A stretch of DNA of 64,000 bases from VRUE01 sp963796705. GTDB lineage: Bacteria; Actinomycetota; Thermoleophilia; Solirubrobacterales; 70-9. Where the stretch lies: positions 434,001 to 498,000 of the forward strand of contig CAWCMK010000003.1 in NCBI GenBank assembly GCA_963796705.1, in the 5' to 3' direction. Numbering within the stretch: the stretch's first letter is position 1; the number at the start of each line of letters is the position of its first letter. The notes under the pieces were generated by a model. It ran no database searches. It was not told the DNA's origin and was given only the letters and a program-made list of their open reading frames with translations. Below are positions 21,726-29,884 of the stretch, piece after piece. The position numbers were made by a program, and so were the translations under genes.

Positions 21726-22895
21726 TTGAGTCACGCTCGCGCAAGCGCCAGGCGCGCCGGCCTGCTGGCACTACTCGCCATGCTCGCACTTTCGCTCCTC
21801 GCCGTCAGCGGCGCCGGGGCGAAGGGGAAGGGCCACGGGAAGCGGGCGGAAGTCGTCAAGGTGATGACCCGCAACCTCTACCTCGGCGCGGATCTGGCCC
21901 CCGCAATCGAAGCCAAAGGCCTCGGCGAATTCACCGCCGCCACCGGGAAAGTCCTTCGTGATGTCACCACCAACGACTTCCCGGTTCGCGCCAAGGGCCT
22001 CGCCCAGGAGATCATCAAGAAGGGCCCCGACCTGGTCGGCCTGCAGGAGGTTGCCCTCTGGCGCACCGCTCCCCCCAGCCTCGAACCGCTGCTCGGCGGC
22101 AGCCCGCCGAGCGCGACGACCGTTCGCTATGACTACCTGCAGCTGCTGCTCGACCAGCTCAACAAGGGCAAGAAGCGCTACCGGGTGGCCGTCGCCAGCG
22201 ACGAGTTCGATTTTGAAGCTCCGGCCGATGAAAACGGGGTTCCCGGAGACGGCCCCAACAAGTTGATCCCCAACGCCGAGATCAACGGACGTTTGACGAT
22301 GCGCGACGTGATCCTCGCGAAAGTCGGCAAGACGGTGAAGCTCAGCAACCCGCAGACCGGGCATTTCTCGACGCTCCTCGTCGAGAAGCTGCAGGGGGTC
22401 GAAATCCCCGTAACCCGGGGTTGGGCCTCGGTCGACGCACGAGTCAACGGCGGACAGAGGTTCCACCTCGTCGACACCCACCTGGAGTCCTTTGACCCGA
22501 GCTCCGAAGTGCCCAGCGTCCGCGCCCGCCAGGCGAGTGAGCTGCTCGCCGGACCGCTGCAGAACAAGCTGCCGACGATCCTCGTCGGCGATCTGAACTC
22601 CGACGACAACACCGTCGCGCCGGGCGATCAGCAGGCCTACCGCACGCTGCTCGCGGGCGGGATGCGCGAGCGCAGCACCGGCAGGCCGCTCGGCTGCTGC
22701 CTCAATTCGAGCCTGCTGGGCGAATCGGACGGCGGCAGCATCGCCGACTTCGACCACCAGGTCGATCACGTGATGACCGCCGACCCCAGGCAGGTGAAGC
22801 TGATCAGCTCCTCGGTGACCGGCCGCAAGCCGGTCAACGGGTTCTGGGATTCAGACCACGCGGGCCTGTTCTCCTCCCTGGAACTGAGGAGGTGA
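21726..22895 (+). CDS. Secreted endonuclease/exonuclease/phosphatase-family hydrolase
   Basis: The 389-residue exported hydrolase should cut a phosphoester with Mg2+. It starts at a TTG after a strong GAGGAG site. The N-terminus is a signal peptide (basic HARASARRAGL, hydrophobic LLALLAMLALSLLAVS, AGA cleavage region). EEP motifs are present in order: MTRNLYLGADL, GLQEVALWR (metal Glu), VDTHLES, LVGDLNSDD (catalytic Asp/Asn) and the final DSDHAG. The substrate could be a nucleic acid, inositol phosphate or sphingomyelin-type lipid. An upstream ATG frame from 21588 exists but would bury the signal peptide. Confidence 0.85.
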   Translation: MSHARASARRAGLLALLAMLALSLLAVSGAGAKGKGHGKRAEVVKVMTRNLYLGADLAPAIEAKGLGEFTAATGKVLRDVTTNDFPVRAKGLAQEIIKKGPDLVGLQEVALWRTAPPSLEPLLGGSPPSATTVRYDYLQLLLDQLNKGKKRYRVAVASDEFDFEAPADENGVPGDGPNKLIPNAEINGRLTMRDVILAKVGKTVKLSNPQTGHFSTLLVEKLQGVEIPVTRGWASVDARVNGGQRFHLVDTHLESFDPSSEVPSVRARQASELLAGPLQNKLPTILVGDLNSDDNTVAPGDQQAYRTLLAGGMRERSTGRPLGCCLNSSLLGESDGGSIADFDHQVDHVMTADPRQVKLISSSVTGRKPVNGFWDSDHAGLFSSLELRR

Positions 22896-22928
22896 GCGCC
22901 CTCAGATTCGGCCCAGGGCCGGCGTCTC

Positions 22929-23351
22929 CTATCCCTCGCCGGCGGTGTGGGCGACGAATTCGGCAACCTGTTTGGCCTGCGGGCCGTTGAGGATCCCGGC
23001 TGGCATGCGGCCCGGCGTCGTCGTGCTGTCAACGCCGTTTTCGAGGGCGTTGAGGACGCGCTTTTCGATCCCCTCTTCGGTCCCCTTGGGTTCTTCGGAT
23101 TCCGAGGCCGGCCCGTCGGGTGCCAGTAGTTCGTCAAGGTTCGGCGCGTAGTTGCCGTCGGTGCCGGCGGCATAAAGCGTGTGGCAGGTGCCGCAGTTGG
23201 TCTGAAACAGGCTCTGCCCTTCCTTCAGGTCGGAGGGCACCTGCTGGGCGCCGCGGGCCGCGTCGCCGTTGGAGCGGAAGACCAGCCAGGGGATCAGGAC
23301 AATCAGAAAGAGGACCAGGAGCCCGAACACGACGAAGGTTTTCTTCCTCAT
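22929..23351 (-). CDS. Membrane-anchored c-type cytochrome
   Basis: The 140-residue protein is a small class-I cytochrome c held in the membrane by an N-terminal helix (residues 5-25). The haem site is CGTCH with Cys53, Cys56 and His57, and the probable axial Met116 lies in GRMPAG. It should carry electrons on the outer face, but no oxidase or complex gene is next to it. The ATG at 23351 puts lysines directly before the helix; the longer in-frame start adds residues antisense to no signal and was not used. It is 20 bases after nth. Confidence 0.88.
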   Translation of the reverse strand: MRKKTFVVFGLLVLFLIVLIPWLVFRSNGDAARGAQQVPSDLKEGQSLFQTNCGTCHTLYAAGTDGNYAPNLDELLAPDGPASESEEPKGTEEGIEKRVLNALENGVDSTTTPGRMPAGILNGPQAKQVAEFVAHTAGEG

Positions 23352-23370
23352 CTTTTCGCCCGCTCCGCAC

Positions 23371-24036
23371 TCATTTGCGCCCGGCACGGTACCAGGGGCA
23401 CATCCGCCGCAGCGCGCACTCCCCGCAGCGGGGTTGCGGACGGCATAGCTCGCGTCCGTGTCTGATCAGATTCATGTGCAGCTCGTAGGCGTCATCGGGC
23501 TCGACGATCGCCAGCATCTCCTCGTGGGCACGCTCGAAGGAGGCGCCCTGTGGGAAGAGGCCCAGCCGCCCGCCGACGCGATGGATGTGCACGTCGACGG
23601 GGAACTCAGGGATGCCCCAGGTGAAGATCAGAACGCAGGCGGCTGTTTTGCGCCCGACGCCCGGCAGGTCCAGGAGGAAGGCCAGCGACTCCTCCCGTGG
23701 CGCCGTCGCGGTCCAGTCCAGGTCGGGCGGCTCGCCGAGTCGCGCCAGGATCGCCTGGATGCGGGGCGCCTTCTGCCTGCCGAGGCCCCCGGGCCGGATC
23801 GCCTCCTCGAGCTCCGCCAGCGGCGCGTCGCGCACCTCCTCCCAGGTCGGGAAGCGCCGGCGCAGCGCCGCGAAGGCGCGGTCCCGGTTGCGGTCGTTGG
23901 TGTGCTGGGAGAGGACCGTCCTGATCAGCTCGGCGATCGCGTCTCCGTGCGGCTCGTTCACGGGCCTGCCGTACATCTCGCGCAGGCGGTCGCGGATCGC
24001 CCGCACCCTTCGCTTCTGGGGTCGCTTCCAGGCCAC
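23371..24036 (-). CDS. nth: Endonuclease III (DNA glycosylase/AP lyase)
   Basis: This is a base-excision-repair glycosylase for oxidised pyrimidines. The 221-residue protein has the helix-hairpin-helix LPGVGRKTAACVL with the lyase Lys130 and the catalytic Asp148 in FPVDVHIHRV. The C-terminal [4Fe-4S] ligands are Cys198, 204, 207 and 213. The first spacing is five residues instead of the usual six. The GTG start (24036) gives a basic leader. The substrate range (thymine glycol versus broader) cannot be told. Confidence 0.94.
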   Translation of the reverse strand: MAWKRPQKRRVRAIRDRLREMYGRPVNEPHGDAIAELIRTVLSQHTNDRNRDRAFAALRRRFPTWEEVRDAPLAELEEAIRPGGLGRQKAPRIQAILARLGEPPDLDWTATAPREESLAFLLDLPGVGRKTAACVLIFTWGIPEFPVDVHIHRVGGRLGLFPQGASFERAHEEMLAIVEPDDAYELHMNLIRHGRELCRPQPRCGECALRRMCPWYRAGRK

Positions 24037-24173
24037 CGGGGCGCCAACCTACCCCTCAGGCGCCCTTCGCCGAGCCCCAGACGCCATATCAGGGCATAAG
24101 CAGGGGACCGTAAGCTGTCGTCACTGTCTTCGTCGGGGTCTTCTCCCGGCGGGTCTCGGGTGAGGGCACGCCG

Positions 24174-24686
24174 GTGATCTACTGCCACGGCAATCCGACC
24201 CACGGAGAGGACTGGTTGCCGTTTCTGCGCCGCGGCGGCGCGGCGCTGGCGATCGACATGCCCGGCTGGGGCCGCTCGGAGCGACCCGACCCGTCCCGTT
24301 TCGATTACTCGATGTATGGGCTCTCGGCGTTCCTTGAGCGCTGTCTTGAGGAGCTCGGTATCGGCACCCGGCGGGTCCACGACTGGGGCTCGCTGGCGAT
24401 CTGGGATCACTGGGACCGGGGCACCGCTCGCGCCATCCTGGCCCTCTATCGGCATGCCGATCCCGAGCGCCTCGCCGAGGCCGGCGCCGAGCTGAGCTGG
24501 CCGACCTGTCCCTCGCTGATCATCTGGGGCGAGCGCGACCCCTACCTTCCGACCCGCTTCGCCGAGGACTACGCGGCGGCGCTTCCCAACTCCGAGCTTG
24601 ATCTCGTTCCGCTCGCCGGACACTGGCCGTGGATCAATGACCGCCGGGTCATCGAGCGGGTCCTCGAGTTCGTCTCCGCCACCTAG
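24174..24686 (+). CDS. Alpha/beta hydrolase, internally shortened
   Basis: This open frame of 170 residues has haloalkane-dehalogenase/epoxide-hydrolase-like parts: YCHGNPTHGEDW (oxyanion His-Gly), DMPGWGRSE, then VHDWGSLA, and at the end IIWGERDPY (acid) and LAGHWPW (catalytic His). Between VHDWGSLA and IWDHWDRG the family normally has about 60-80 residues holding the nucleophile elbow and cap domain; here they are missing in frame. Family-like sequence also continues upstream of the GTG at 24174 back to about 24126, without a start codon. It is either a decayed hydrolase or an error-affected gene; activity is doubtful. Confidence 0.55.
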   Translation: MIYCHGNPTHGEDWLPFLRRGGAALAIDMPGWGRSERPDPSRFDYSMYGLSAFLERCLEELGIGTRRVHDWGSLAIWDHWDRGTARAILALYRHADPERLAEAGAELSWPTCPSLIIWGERDPYLPTRFAEDYAAALPNSELDLVPLAGHWPWINDRRVIERVLEFVSAT

Positions 24687-24754
24687 CCCGGGATCGGCCG
24701 GCGGTCGCGGTGGAGGCTCCGCGCAGGTGCTGTCCCGCTTGTTAAATTTGTTAA

Positions 24755-25537
24755 ATGTCTCGTGCCTACGAGTGGCTGACGGCAAGGCTTCCCCAGGGCT
24801 GGGGGGACGCCGGTCGCCAGGTCGCGATCCTCGTCGGCGTCGACGTCGGCTATGAGCTGGTCCGCGGCGTCGCCGCCTCGCAGCGCTCGGTGGCGATCGC
24901 CCACGGCCAGCAGGTGATCGACTTCGAGCGCAGCACGCACACCTTCTTTGAGCCGAGCCTGCAGGCCCTCTTCCTACCCGCGCACTGGCTGATCGACATC
25001 GCCAATCAGATGTATCTGAACGCGCAGTTCTCGATCGCCCTTGGGTTCCTGATCTGGCTCTATTTGTTCCGCAACGAGTCCTATTACTTCGTGCGCAACA
25101 TGTTCGTCGTCTCCATGGGCCTGGCCCTGATCGGCTATTCGATCTTCCCGACCGCCCCGCCGCGGATGTTCCCCGAACATGGCTTCGTCGACACGATCAC
25201 CGAATACTCGGGTGTCAACCACGACTCGGCCCTGGCGAAGATCTTCATCAACCCCTACGCGGCGGTGCCCAGCATGCACTGCGCCTTCGCGCTGATGATC
25301 GGTGGCACCGGCCTCAGGGTCTGTCGGCATCGCTGGTCGCGGGCCTTCTGGGCGGCCTGGCCCCTGTTGATCACCTGGGTCGTGATCGTCACAGCCAACC
25401 ACTACTGGGTCGACGCGGCCCTGGGGTGGATGGTCGCAGTCTCCTCCGCCTTGGTTGCCAGCCGGGTGCTGGCCCGCGCCCGGCCGGAGGCCTGGTCCTT
25501 CCGGGCCAGCCCGGCCCAGCGTGAGGCCGAGGCCTAG
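24755..25537 (+). CDS. PAP2-family membrane phosphatase / inositol-phospholipid transferase-like
   Basis: The 260-residue multi-pass protein carries the two PAP2 catalytic motifs. AVPSMHCAFAL (near 170) has the His that protonates the leaving group, and TANHYWVDAALG (near 215) has the nucleophilic His. The segment FPTAPPRMFPEHGF between helices is typical of the inositolphosphotransferase (AUR1/Ipt-like) branch rather than simple lipid phosphatases. The next two genes make phosphatidylinositol-type head groups, so a role in inositol lipid metabolism is a reasonable inference. The ATG at 24755 follows an AT-rich stretch that may hold the promoter. Confidence 0.85.
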   Translation: MSRAYEWLTARLPQGWGDAGRQVAILVGVDVGYELVRGVAASQRSVAIAHGQQVIDFERSTHTFFEPSLQALFLPAHWLIDIANQMYLNAQFSIALGFLIWLYLFRNESYYFVRNMFVVSMGLALIGYSIFPTAPPRMFPEHGFVDTITEYSGVNHDSALAKIFINPYAAVPSMHCAFALMIGGTGLRVCRHRWSRAFWAAWPLLITWVVIVTANHYWVDAALGWMVAVSSALVASRVLARARPEAWSFRASPAQREAEA

Positions 25538-25567
25538 GCTGGGCGCACACGCGATAGCCTCACGTTG

Positions 25568-26236
25568 ATGGAACCATCGGCGCCCCCAAGGGCCCCCGGG
25601 GGTCGCCGCAACGGGCGCCAGGCGCCTCGCGGCGCCCAGGAGTTTCGGGACTACGCCCGTGACCGCCTGATCGAGTCGCGACTGACGCCAAACGCGATCT
25701 CGATCGCGGGGCTGATCGGCAATCTCGTCGCGGCCTTCCTCGTCACCCAGCGCCTCTTCTTCTGCGCGGGCCTCGCCTTCATCCTTGGTTCGGTGATGGA
25801 CACGCTCGACGGCCGCTACTCGAGGATGTCGGGCAAGGGAACCCTGTTCGGGGCCTTTCTGGACTCGACTCTGGACCGGATCGAGGAGGGCATCGTGCTC
25901 GCCGCGGTCGCCGGCTACTTCGCCGCGACCGGCAACGACTTCGCCGCCGCGATGTGCGTGATCGCGGTGCTCGGCTCGCTGATGGTCTCCTACACGCGGG
26001 CCCGCGCCGAGGCACTCGGCGTCGAATGCAAGGTGGGCTTGGCGACGCGGCCGGTCAGAGTGGTGCTACTTTCGATTGGCCTGGTCTTCGCCAAGGGTGC
26101 CGGGATCGGCGAATTCGAATTGCTGGCACCCTCGATCTACGTGGTCGCGGCGTTGACCATCGTCACGGTGTTCCAGCGTGTCTGGCATGTGCGAAACGAG
26201 CTTTCAAGCGAGGCGGCCGCACCGCCCGAGCTGTAA
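25568..26236 (+). CDS. CDP-alcohol phosphatidyltransferase (probable phosphatidylinositol-phosphate synthase)
   Basis: The 222-residue membrane enzyme moves a phosphatidyl group from CDP-diacylglycerol to an alcohol. The metal/substrate motif is complete as D-x2-D-G-x2-S-R-x8-G-x3-D-x3-D (beginning DTLDGRYSR). An amphipathic N-terminal helix and about six membrane helices follow. The ATG at 25568 was preferred to a TTG one codon earlier. The next gene makes inositol-3-phosphate, so the acceptor is probably that compound, as in the actinobacterial PgsA/PIP synthases. Phosphatidylglycerophosphate synthase is the alternative. Confidence 0.88.
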   Translation: MEPSAPPRAPGGRRNGRQAPRGAQEFRDYARDRLIESRLTPNAISIAGLIGNLVAAFLVTQRLFFCAGLAFILGSVMDTLDGRYSRMSGKGTLFGAFLDSTLDRIEEGIVLAAVAGYFAATGNDFAAAMCVIAVLGSLMVSYTRARAEALGVECKVGLATRPVRVVLLSIGLVFAKGAGIGEFELLAPSIYVVAALTIVTVFQRVWHVRNELSSEAAAPPEL

Positions 26237-26301
26237 CCAGCCCGCGCCGGGGGTGTGCTTTGCCAACCGGTCAGAGAACTCGAGGAAGGACTTCGAATTT
26301 C

Positions 26302-27486
26302 ATGAGTGAGAGCAACGGATCGAACGGCACCAACGGCCACGCCGCCACGGAGGACAGGGTCCGGGTCGCGATCGTCGGCGTCGGTAACTGCGCCAACTCC
26401 TTCATCCAGGGCGTCCAGTACTACAGGGACGCTGATCGGGGCGAGGAAGTCCCGGGCCTGATGCACGTCGATCTGGGCGGCTACCACGTCCGCGACATCG
26501 AGTTCGTCGCCGCCTTTGACATCGACGTCGAGAAGGTCGGCAAGGATCTCTCGGAGGCGATCTGGTCGGGACAGAACAACACGATCAAGTTCGCCGACGT
26601 GCCCGAGCTGGGGGTCAGGGTCGAGCGCGGCATGACCCACGATGGACTCGGCAAATACCTGAAGGAGAAGATCACCAAAGCGCCCGGCGAAACGGCTGAC
26701 GTCGTCGGCATCCTCAGGGAGTCGAGGGCCGACGTACTGGTCTGCTATCTGCCGGTCGGTTCCGAGACGGCGACCAAGTGGTACGTCGAGCAGGCGCTGA
26801 AGGCGGGCGTCGGCTTCGTCAACTGCCTGCCGGTCTTCATCGCCCGCGAGGACTACTGGGACAGGCGCTTTGAGGAGGCGGGGTTGCCGATCATCGGCGA
26901 TGACATCAAGTCCCAGGTGGGGGCGACGATCGTCCACCGCCAGCTGGCCCGTCTCTTCCACGACCGCGGCGTGCGCCTCGAGCGGACCTCGCAGCTGAAC
27001 GTCGGCGGCAACATGGACTTCTACAACATGCTCGAGCGCGAGCGGCTCGCCTCGAAGAAGATCTCGAAGACCAATGCGGTGACCTCGATCATGGGCCACG
27101 AGCTGCCCGAGGACCAGGTGCACGTCGGGCCCTCCGACTACGTGCCCTGGCTGACCGACCGCAAGTGGGCGCACATCCGCCTGGAGGGCAAGGCCTTCGG
27201 GGACGTGCCGCTGACCGCCGAGCTGAAGCTCGAGGTCTGGGACTCGCCCAACTCGGCCGGCGTCGTGATCGACGCGGTGCGGATCCTCAAGCTGGCGCTG
27301 AACAACGGCCTCGCCGGCCAGCTCGACGGACCATCCAGCTACCTGATGAAGTCCCCCCACACCCAGCGCCCCGACGAAGAGGCCCGCGAACGGACCGAGG
27401 AGTTCATCGCCACCTATGCGCGCGCAAAGACGCCGGGGGCGGCGGCGACCGCGAAGACGGCCCGGGCCGACAAGACGGGTGCCTAG
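26302..27486 (+). CDS. ino1: Inositol-3-phosphate synthase
   Basis: The enzyme cyclises glucose-6-phosphate to myo-inositol-3-phosphate with bound NAD. The 394-residue protein opens with a Ser/Asn/Gly leader, then the nucleotide-binding VAIVGVGNCANSF. Family segments IGDDIKSQVGATIVHR, LNVGGNMDFYNM, SKKISKTNAV and HVGPSDYVPWL are all present. The ATG at 26302 has GAGGAAGGA about 13 bases upstream. An open frame from 25954 is only a continuation through the neighbouring gene. The length matches actinobacterial Ino1 with a low-complexity Ala/Thr/Lys tail. It overlaps the next gene by 8 bases. Confidence 0.95.
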   Translation: MSESNGSNGTNGHAATEDRVRVAIVGVGNCANSFIQGVQYYRDADRGEEVPGLMHVDLGGYHVRDIEFVAAFDIDVEKVGKDLSEAIWSGQNNTIKFADVPELGVRVERGMTHDGLGKYLKEKITKAPGETADVVGILRESRADVLVCYLPVGSETATKWYVEQALKAGVGFVNCLPVFIAREDYWDRRFEEAGLPIIGDDIKSQVGATIVHRQLARLFHDRGVRLERTSQLNVGGNMDFYNMLERERLASKKISKTNAVTSIMGHELPEDQVHVGPSDYVPWLTDRKWAHIRLEGKAFGDVPLTAELKLEVWDSPNSAGVVIDAVRILKLALNNGLAGQLDGPSSYLMKSPHTQRPDEEARERTEEFIATYARAKTPGAAATAKTARADKTGA

Positions 27487-27898
27487 CCGCGGCCTGCTCG
27501 CCGCGGCGCTCGCCCTGCTGTTGTGCCTCAGCGGCCTCGGCTCGGCCCGCGCCGGGCAGGCGCCGGTCGAACTGCACCTCGGGGCCTCCCTCCAGCGCCC
27601 CACGGCGAGCCTCGCCCGGGTGCTTCGCCGGGGCCGTCTGGGGATCCGCTACACCTGCATGAGGGAATGCGATCCGCAGATGAAGCTGCGCGTCGGCGGC
27701 GTGCTGATCGGGATCTTTGACCCACCCGGCGGGCCGACGGCGGGAAACCGCGCCGCGCTGTTTCGCTTTGACGCGCATGATCGCAGGGTGATCCGCGCCC
27801 ACACCGGCTGCCTGGCGCACTTTCGCCTCGCCGCGGTCTTCACCGCTCGCGCTCCGGGCCGAGATGTGAGGTCTCTGCACTTCACGCTGCGTCGCTAG
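27479..27898 (+). CDS. Small secreted protein of unknown function
   Basis: I do not recognise this 139-residue protein. The GTG at 27479 (overlapping the ino1 end) gives a clear signal peptide: SRGLLAAALALLLCLSGLGSARA with an A-x-A cleavage site. The mature part is basic, with two Cys close together (YTCMRECDPQ) and a third later (HTGCLAHF), and appears beta-rich. It probably shares the ino1 transcript. Longer starts upstream lie inside ino1 and were rejected because the signal peptide would be internal. Confidence 0.6.
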   Translation: MPSRGLLAAALALLLCLSGLGSARAGQAPVELHLGASLQRPTASLARVLRRGRLGIRYTCMRECDPQMKLRVGGVLIGIFDPPGGPTAGNRAALFRFDAHDRRVIRAHTGCLAHFRLAAVFTARAPGRDVRSLHFTLRR

Positions 27899-27908
27899 CC
27901 TTGAGTCG

Positions 27909-29189
27909 GTGCCCGCAGACGAGCGCCTCTCGATCGCCCAGGTCACGCCCCACCGGCGGGGCACACCTAACGCTGTCAACGAGTACGTCAACGGCGTCTC
28001 TGGGGAGCTGCGGCGGCGTGGCCACGAGGTACTCGTGCTGGGATCCGGCGATGGGGTCAAGAAGCGGCTCGCGGCGCAGGAGTTCGACATCGTCCACGTC
28101 CACGAGCCGTTCGCGCCGCGGGTCTCCTCGACGGCGCTGCGGCACTCCTTCTCGCTGAACGTCGCCACCTTCCACGCCCCGCAGGAGCACGTCCTCTCGA
28201 CGCAGGTGGCGCGGCCCCTGGTTGAGATCCTCTTCGGCAGACTCGACGCGCGCACGGTGGCAAGGCCCGAGACCGCGGATCTTCTCGAGCGCTACTTCCC
28301 CGGCCCCTACGAGCTGGTCGAGGCCTCGGGGCAAGCGCGTGACTGGGCGCAGGTGGCGGCCGACTTCGAGGCGATCTACCGACGCCTTGCGGCACGGCGC
28401 CACGACGAGGCGGGTGACGCCGAGGCCCGGGCACGGATCGCGCGCAGAGCCCTGATCGAGGTCGACCTGCATATGCATACCGACCACTCGCCCGACTGCG
28501 CGACACCGGTCGAGGTCCTCCTGGAGACGGCTCGTGATCGCGGCCTCGGGGCGATCGCGATCACCGACCACAACGTGGTCAGCGGAGCATTGGAGGCGCG
28601 CCGCATCGCCGCCGAGATGGGCGACATCAAGGTGATTGTCGCCGAGGAGGTGAAGACCGCGGGGCAGGGCGAGGTGATCGGCCTCTTCCTCGAGGAGAGG
28701 ATCCCGCGCGGGATGACGATGGCTGAGACGATCGCCGAGATCCGCCGCCAGGGCGGCCTCGTCTACGTCCCGCACCCGTTTGACCGCTTCCACTCGGTGC
28801 CCGATTACGAGAACCTGATCGAGCACGTCGAGGAGGTCGACGTGCTCGAGGTCTTCAACCCGCGGGTTGCGGTGAGCGCCTTCAACGAGGAGGCGGAGCG
28901 TTTCGCCCGCAAGTACCGGATCGTCCCCGGGGCGGGCTCCGACAGCCACGTCGCCCAGGGACTGGGCAGCGTCCGCGTCAGGATCCACGACTTCGAGGGC
29001 CCCGCCGAGTTCCTCGAGGCGATGCGCGACGCCGACATCACGCGCAAACACAAGAACCTGGTCTACGTGCAGACGCTGAAGCTCCTGCAGACCGCCGGCA
29101 GGCCCAAGGCCGCCAAGCGCAGCGTCGCCGACGCCAAGCCGGTGCGCGGGGGTCGTCCGCGTCGCAAGCGCTCGGCGAGCAAGAGCTGA
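27909..29189 (+). CDS. Truncated glycosyltransferase domain fused to PHP phosphoesterase
   Basis: The 426-residue fusion has two parts. Residues 1-165 are pieces of a GT4/GT-B glycosyltransferase (opening IAQVTP, then FDIVHVHEPFAPR, FHAPQEH, LFGRLDARTVARPETADLLERY). Stretches of about 60 and 200 residues seem removed in frame, so the sugar-nucleotide-binding half is gone. Residues 180-400 are a PHP domain with its metal ligands: DLHMHTDHSPDC, ITDHNVVSG, EEVKTA, YVPHPFDRFHS and GSDSH. The PHP part should be an active metal phosphoesterase of unknown substrate. The tail is Lys/Arg-rich. Start: GTG 27909, ten bases after the previous gene. Confidence 0.8.
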   Translation: MPADERLSIAQVTPHRRGTPNAVNEYVNGVSGELRRRGHEVLVLGSGDGVKKRLAAQEFDIVHVHEPFAPRVSSTALRHSFSLNVATFHAPQEHVLSTQVARPLVEILFGRLDARTVARPETADLLERYFPGPYELVEASGQARDWAQVAADFEAIYRRLAARRHDEAGDAEARARIARRALIEVDLHMHTDHSPDCATPVEVLLETARDRGLGAIAITDHNVVSGALEARRIAAEMGDIKVIVAEEVKTAGQGEVIGLFLEERIPRGMTMAETIAEIRRQGGLVYVPHPFDRFHSVPDYENLIEHVEEVDVLEVFNPRVAVSAFNEEAERFARKYRIVPGAGSDSHVAQGLGSVRVRIHDFEGPAEFLEAMRDADITRKHKNLVYVQTLKLLQTAGRPKAAKRSVADAKPVRGGRPRRKRSASKS

Positions 29190-29192
29190 TGC

Positions 29193-29852
29193 ATGGCCGG
29201 CGCGGCTAAAGGAGGCGCGGCCGAGCCGTCAAAGATGTCGCCGACGGTGCCGGCGACTGACGATGAGATACGCGAGAAGTATCTGGAGCGCGCGATCCGC
29301 GAGCTCAACCAGCTCACCCACGAGCTCCAGGACTGCCCTCACTGCCCGCGCGGCAAGCTGATGCCGGTGCTCGGTTCAGGCCACCCCCAGGCCGACGTGT
29401 TCATGGTCAAGCACGCTCCCGGAGTGGCGGAGATCGAAGAGGGGGTCGCCTTCTACGGGAGGGCTGGCAACGCGCTGATGAAAAGCTTCCGGCGGCTGGG
29501 CATCGACCCGCTGGTCGTCTACGGGACCCTCTGCGTCAAGTGTCCGATCGCCGAGCCCGACCTGGCGCCGCCGGAGTGCATGCGGCGGTTGGTCGAGGAG
29601 ATCGCGATCGTTCAACCGCGGATCGTCGTCCTCATGGGCGAGCCGGCGTTGCGCGTCCTCAACGGGCTGGAGGTGCCGCTGTCGCGGCCGATTGAGCCGC
29701 GCGAGGGAGAGGTGCAGGCCTTCACCCCGACCGTTGATGCGCTCTACACGCCGGACATCGATGAATCACTGGACGAGGAGGGCGCCAAGCAGCGCTTCTG
29801 GCGGGCATTCAGGGTCCTCGGCCGGTGGTATGAGGATCTGCCGCCCTACTGA
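29193..29852 (+). CDS. Uracil-DNA glycosylase superfamily protein (family 4-like)
   Basis: The 219-residue protein matches the Fe-S uracil-DNA glycosylases: two Cys in CPHC near residue 48-51, a third in CVKC and a fourth in PPEC could bind a [4Fe-4S] cluster. Family landmarks are a Gly/Pro loop followed by FYGRAGNALMKSFRRLG and the structural VVLMGEPALR. The first motif reads KHAPGVAE where GEAPGxxED is usual, so the water-activating acid is altered and the specificity may differ from typical family 4. The ATG is 3 bases after the previous stop, suggesting one transcript. Confidence 0.82.
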   Translation: MAGAAKGGAAEPSKMSPTVPATDDEIREKYLERAIRELNQLTHELQDCPHCPRGKLMPVLGSGHPQADVFMVKHAPGVAEIEEGVAFYGRAGNALMKSFRRLGIDPLVVYGTLCVKCPIAEPDLAPPECMRRLVEEIAIVQPRIVVLMGEPALRVLNGLEVPLSRPIEPREGEVQAFTPTVDALYTPDIDESLDEEGAKQRFWRAFRVLGRWYEDLPPY

Positions 29853-29884
29853 GGGCGGCTCCCGGGGCGGCCACCGCGGAGGGC

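Noticed and set aside
21725..21745. HAIR-like CTTGAG...CAAG near the EEP start
   Set aside because: The half sites do not match as an inverted repeat of the required spacing, and the TTG is explained as a start codon after a strong ribosome-binding site.
25954..26301. Extended N-terminus of inositol-3-phosphate synthase
   Set aside because: This part overlaps the phosphatidyltransferase gene in another frame and reads as Arg/Gly-rich noise; the ATG at 26302 fits the family.
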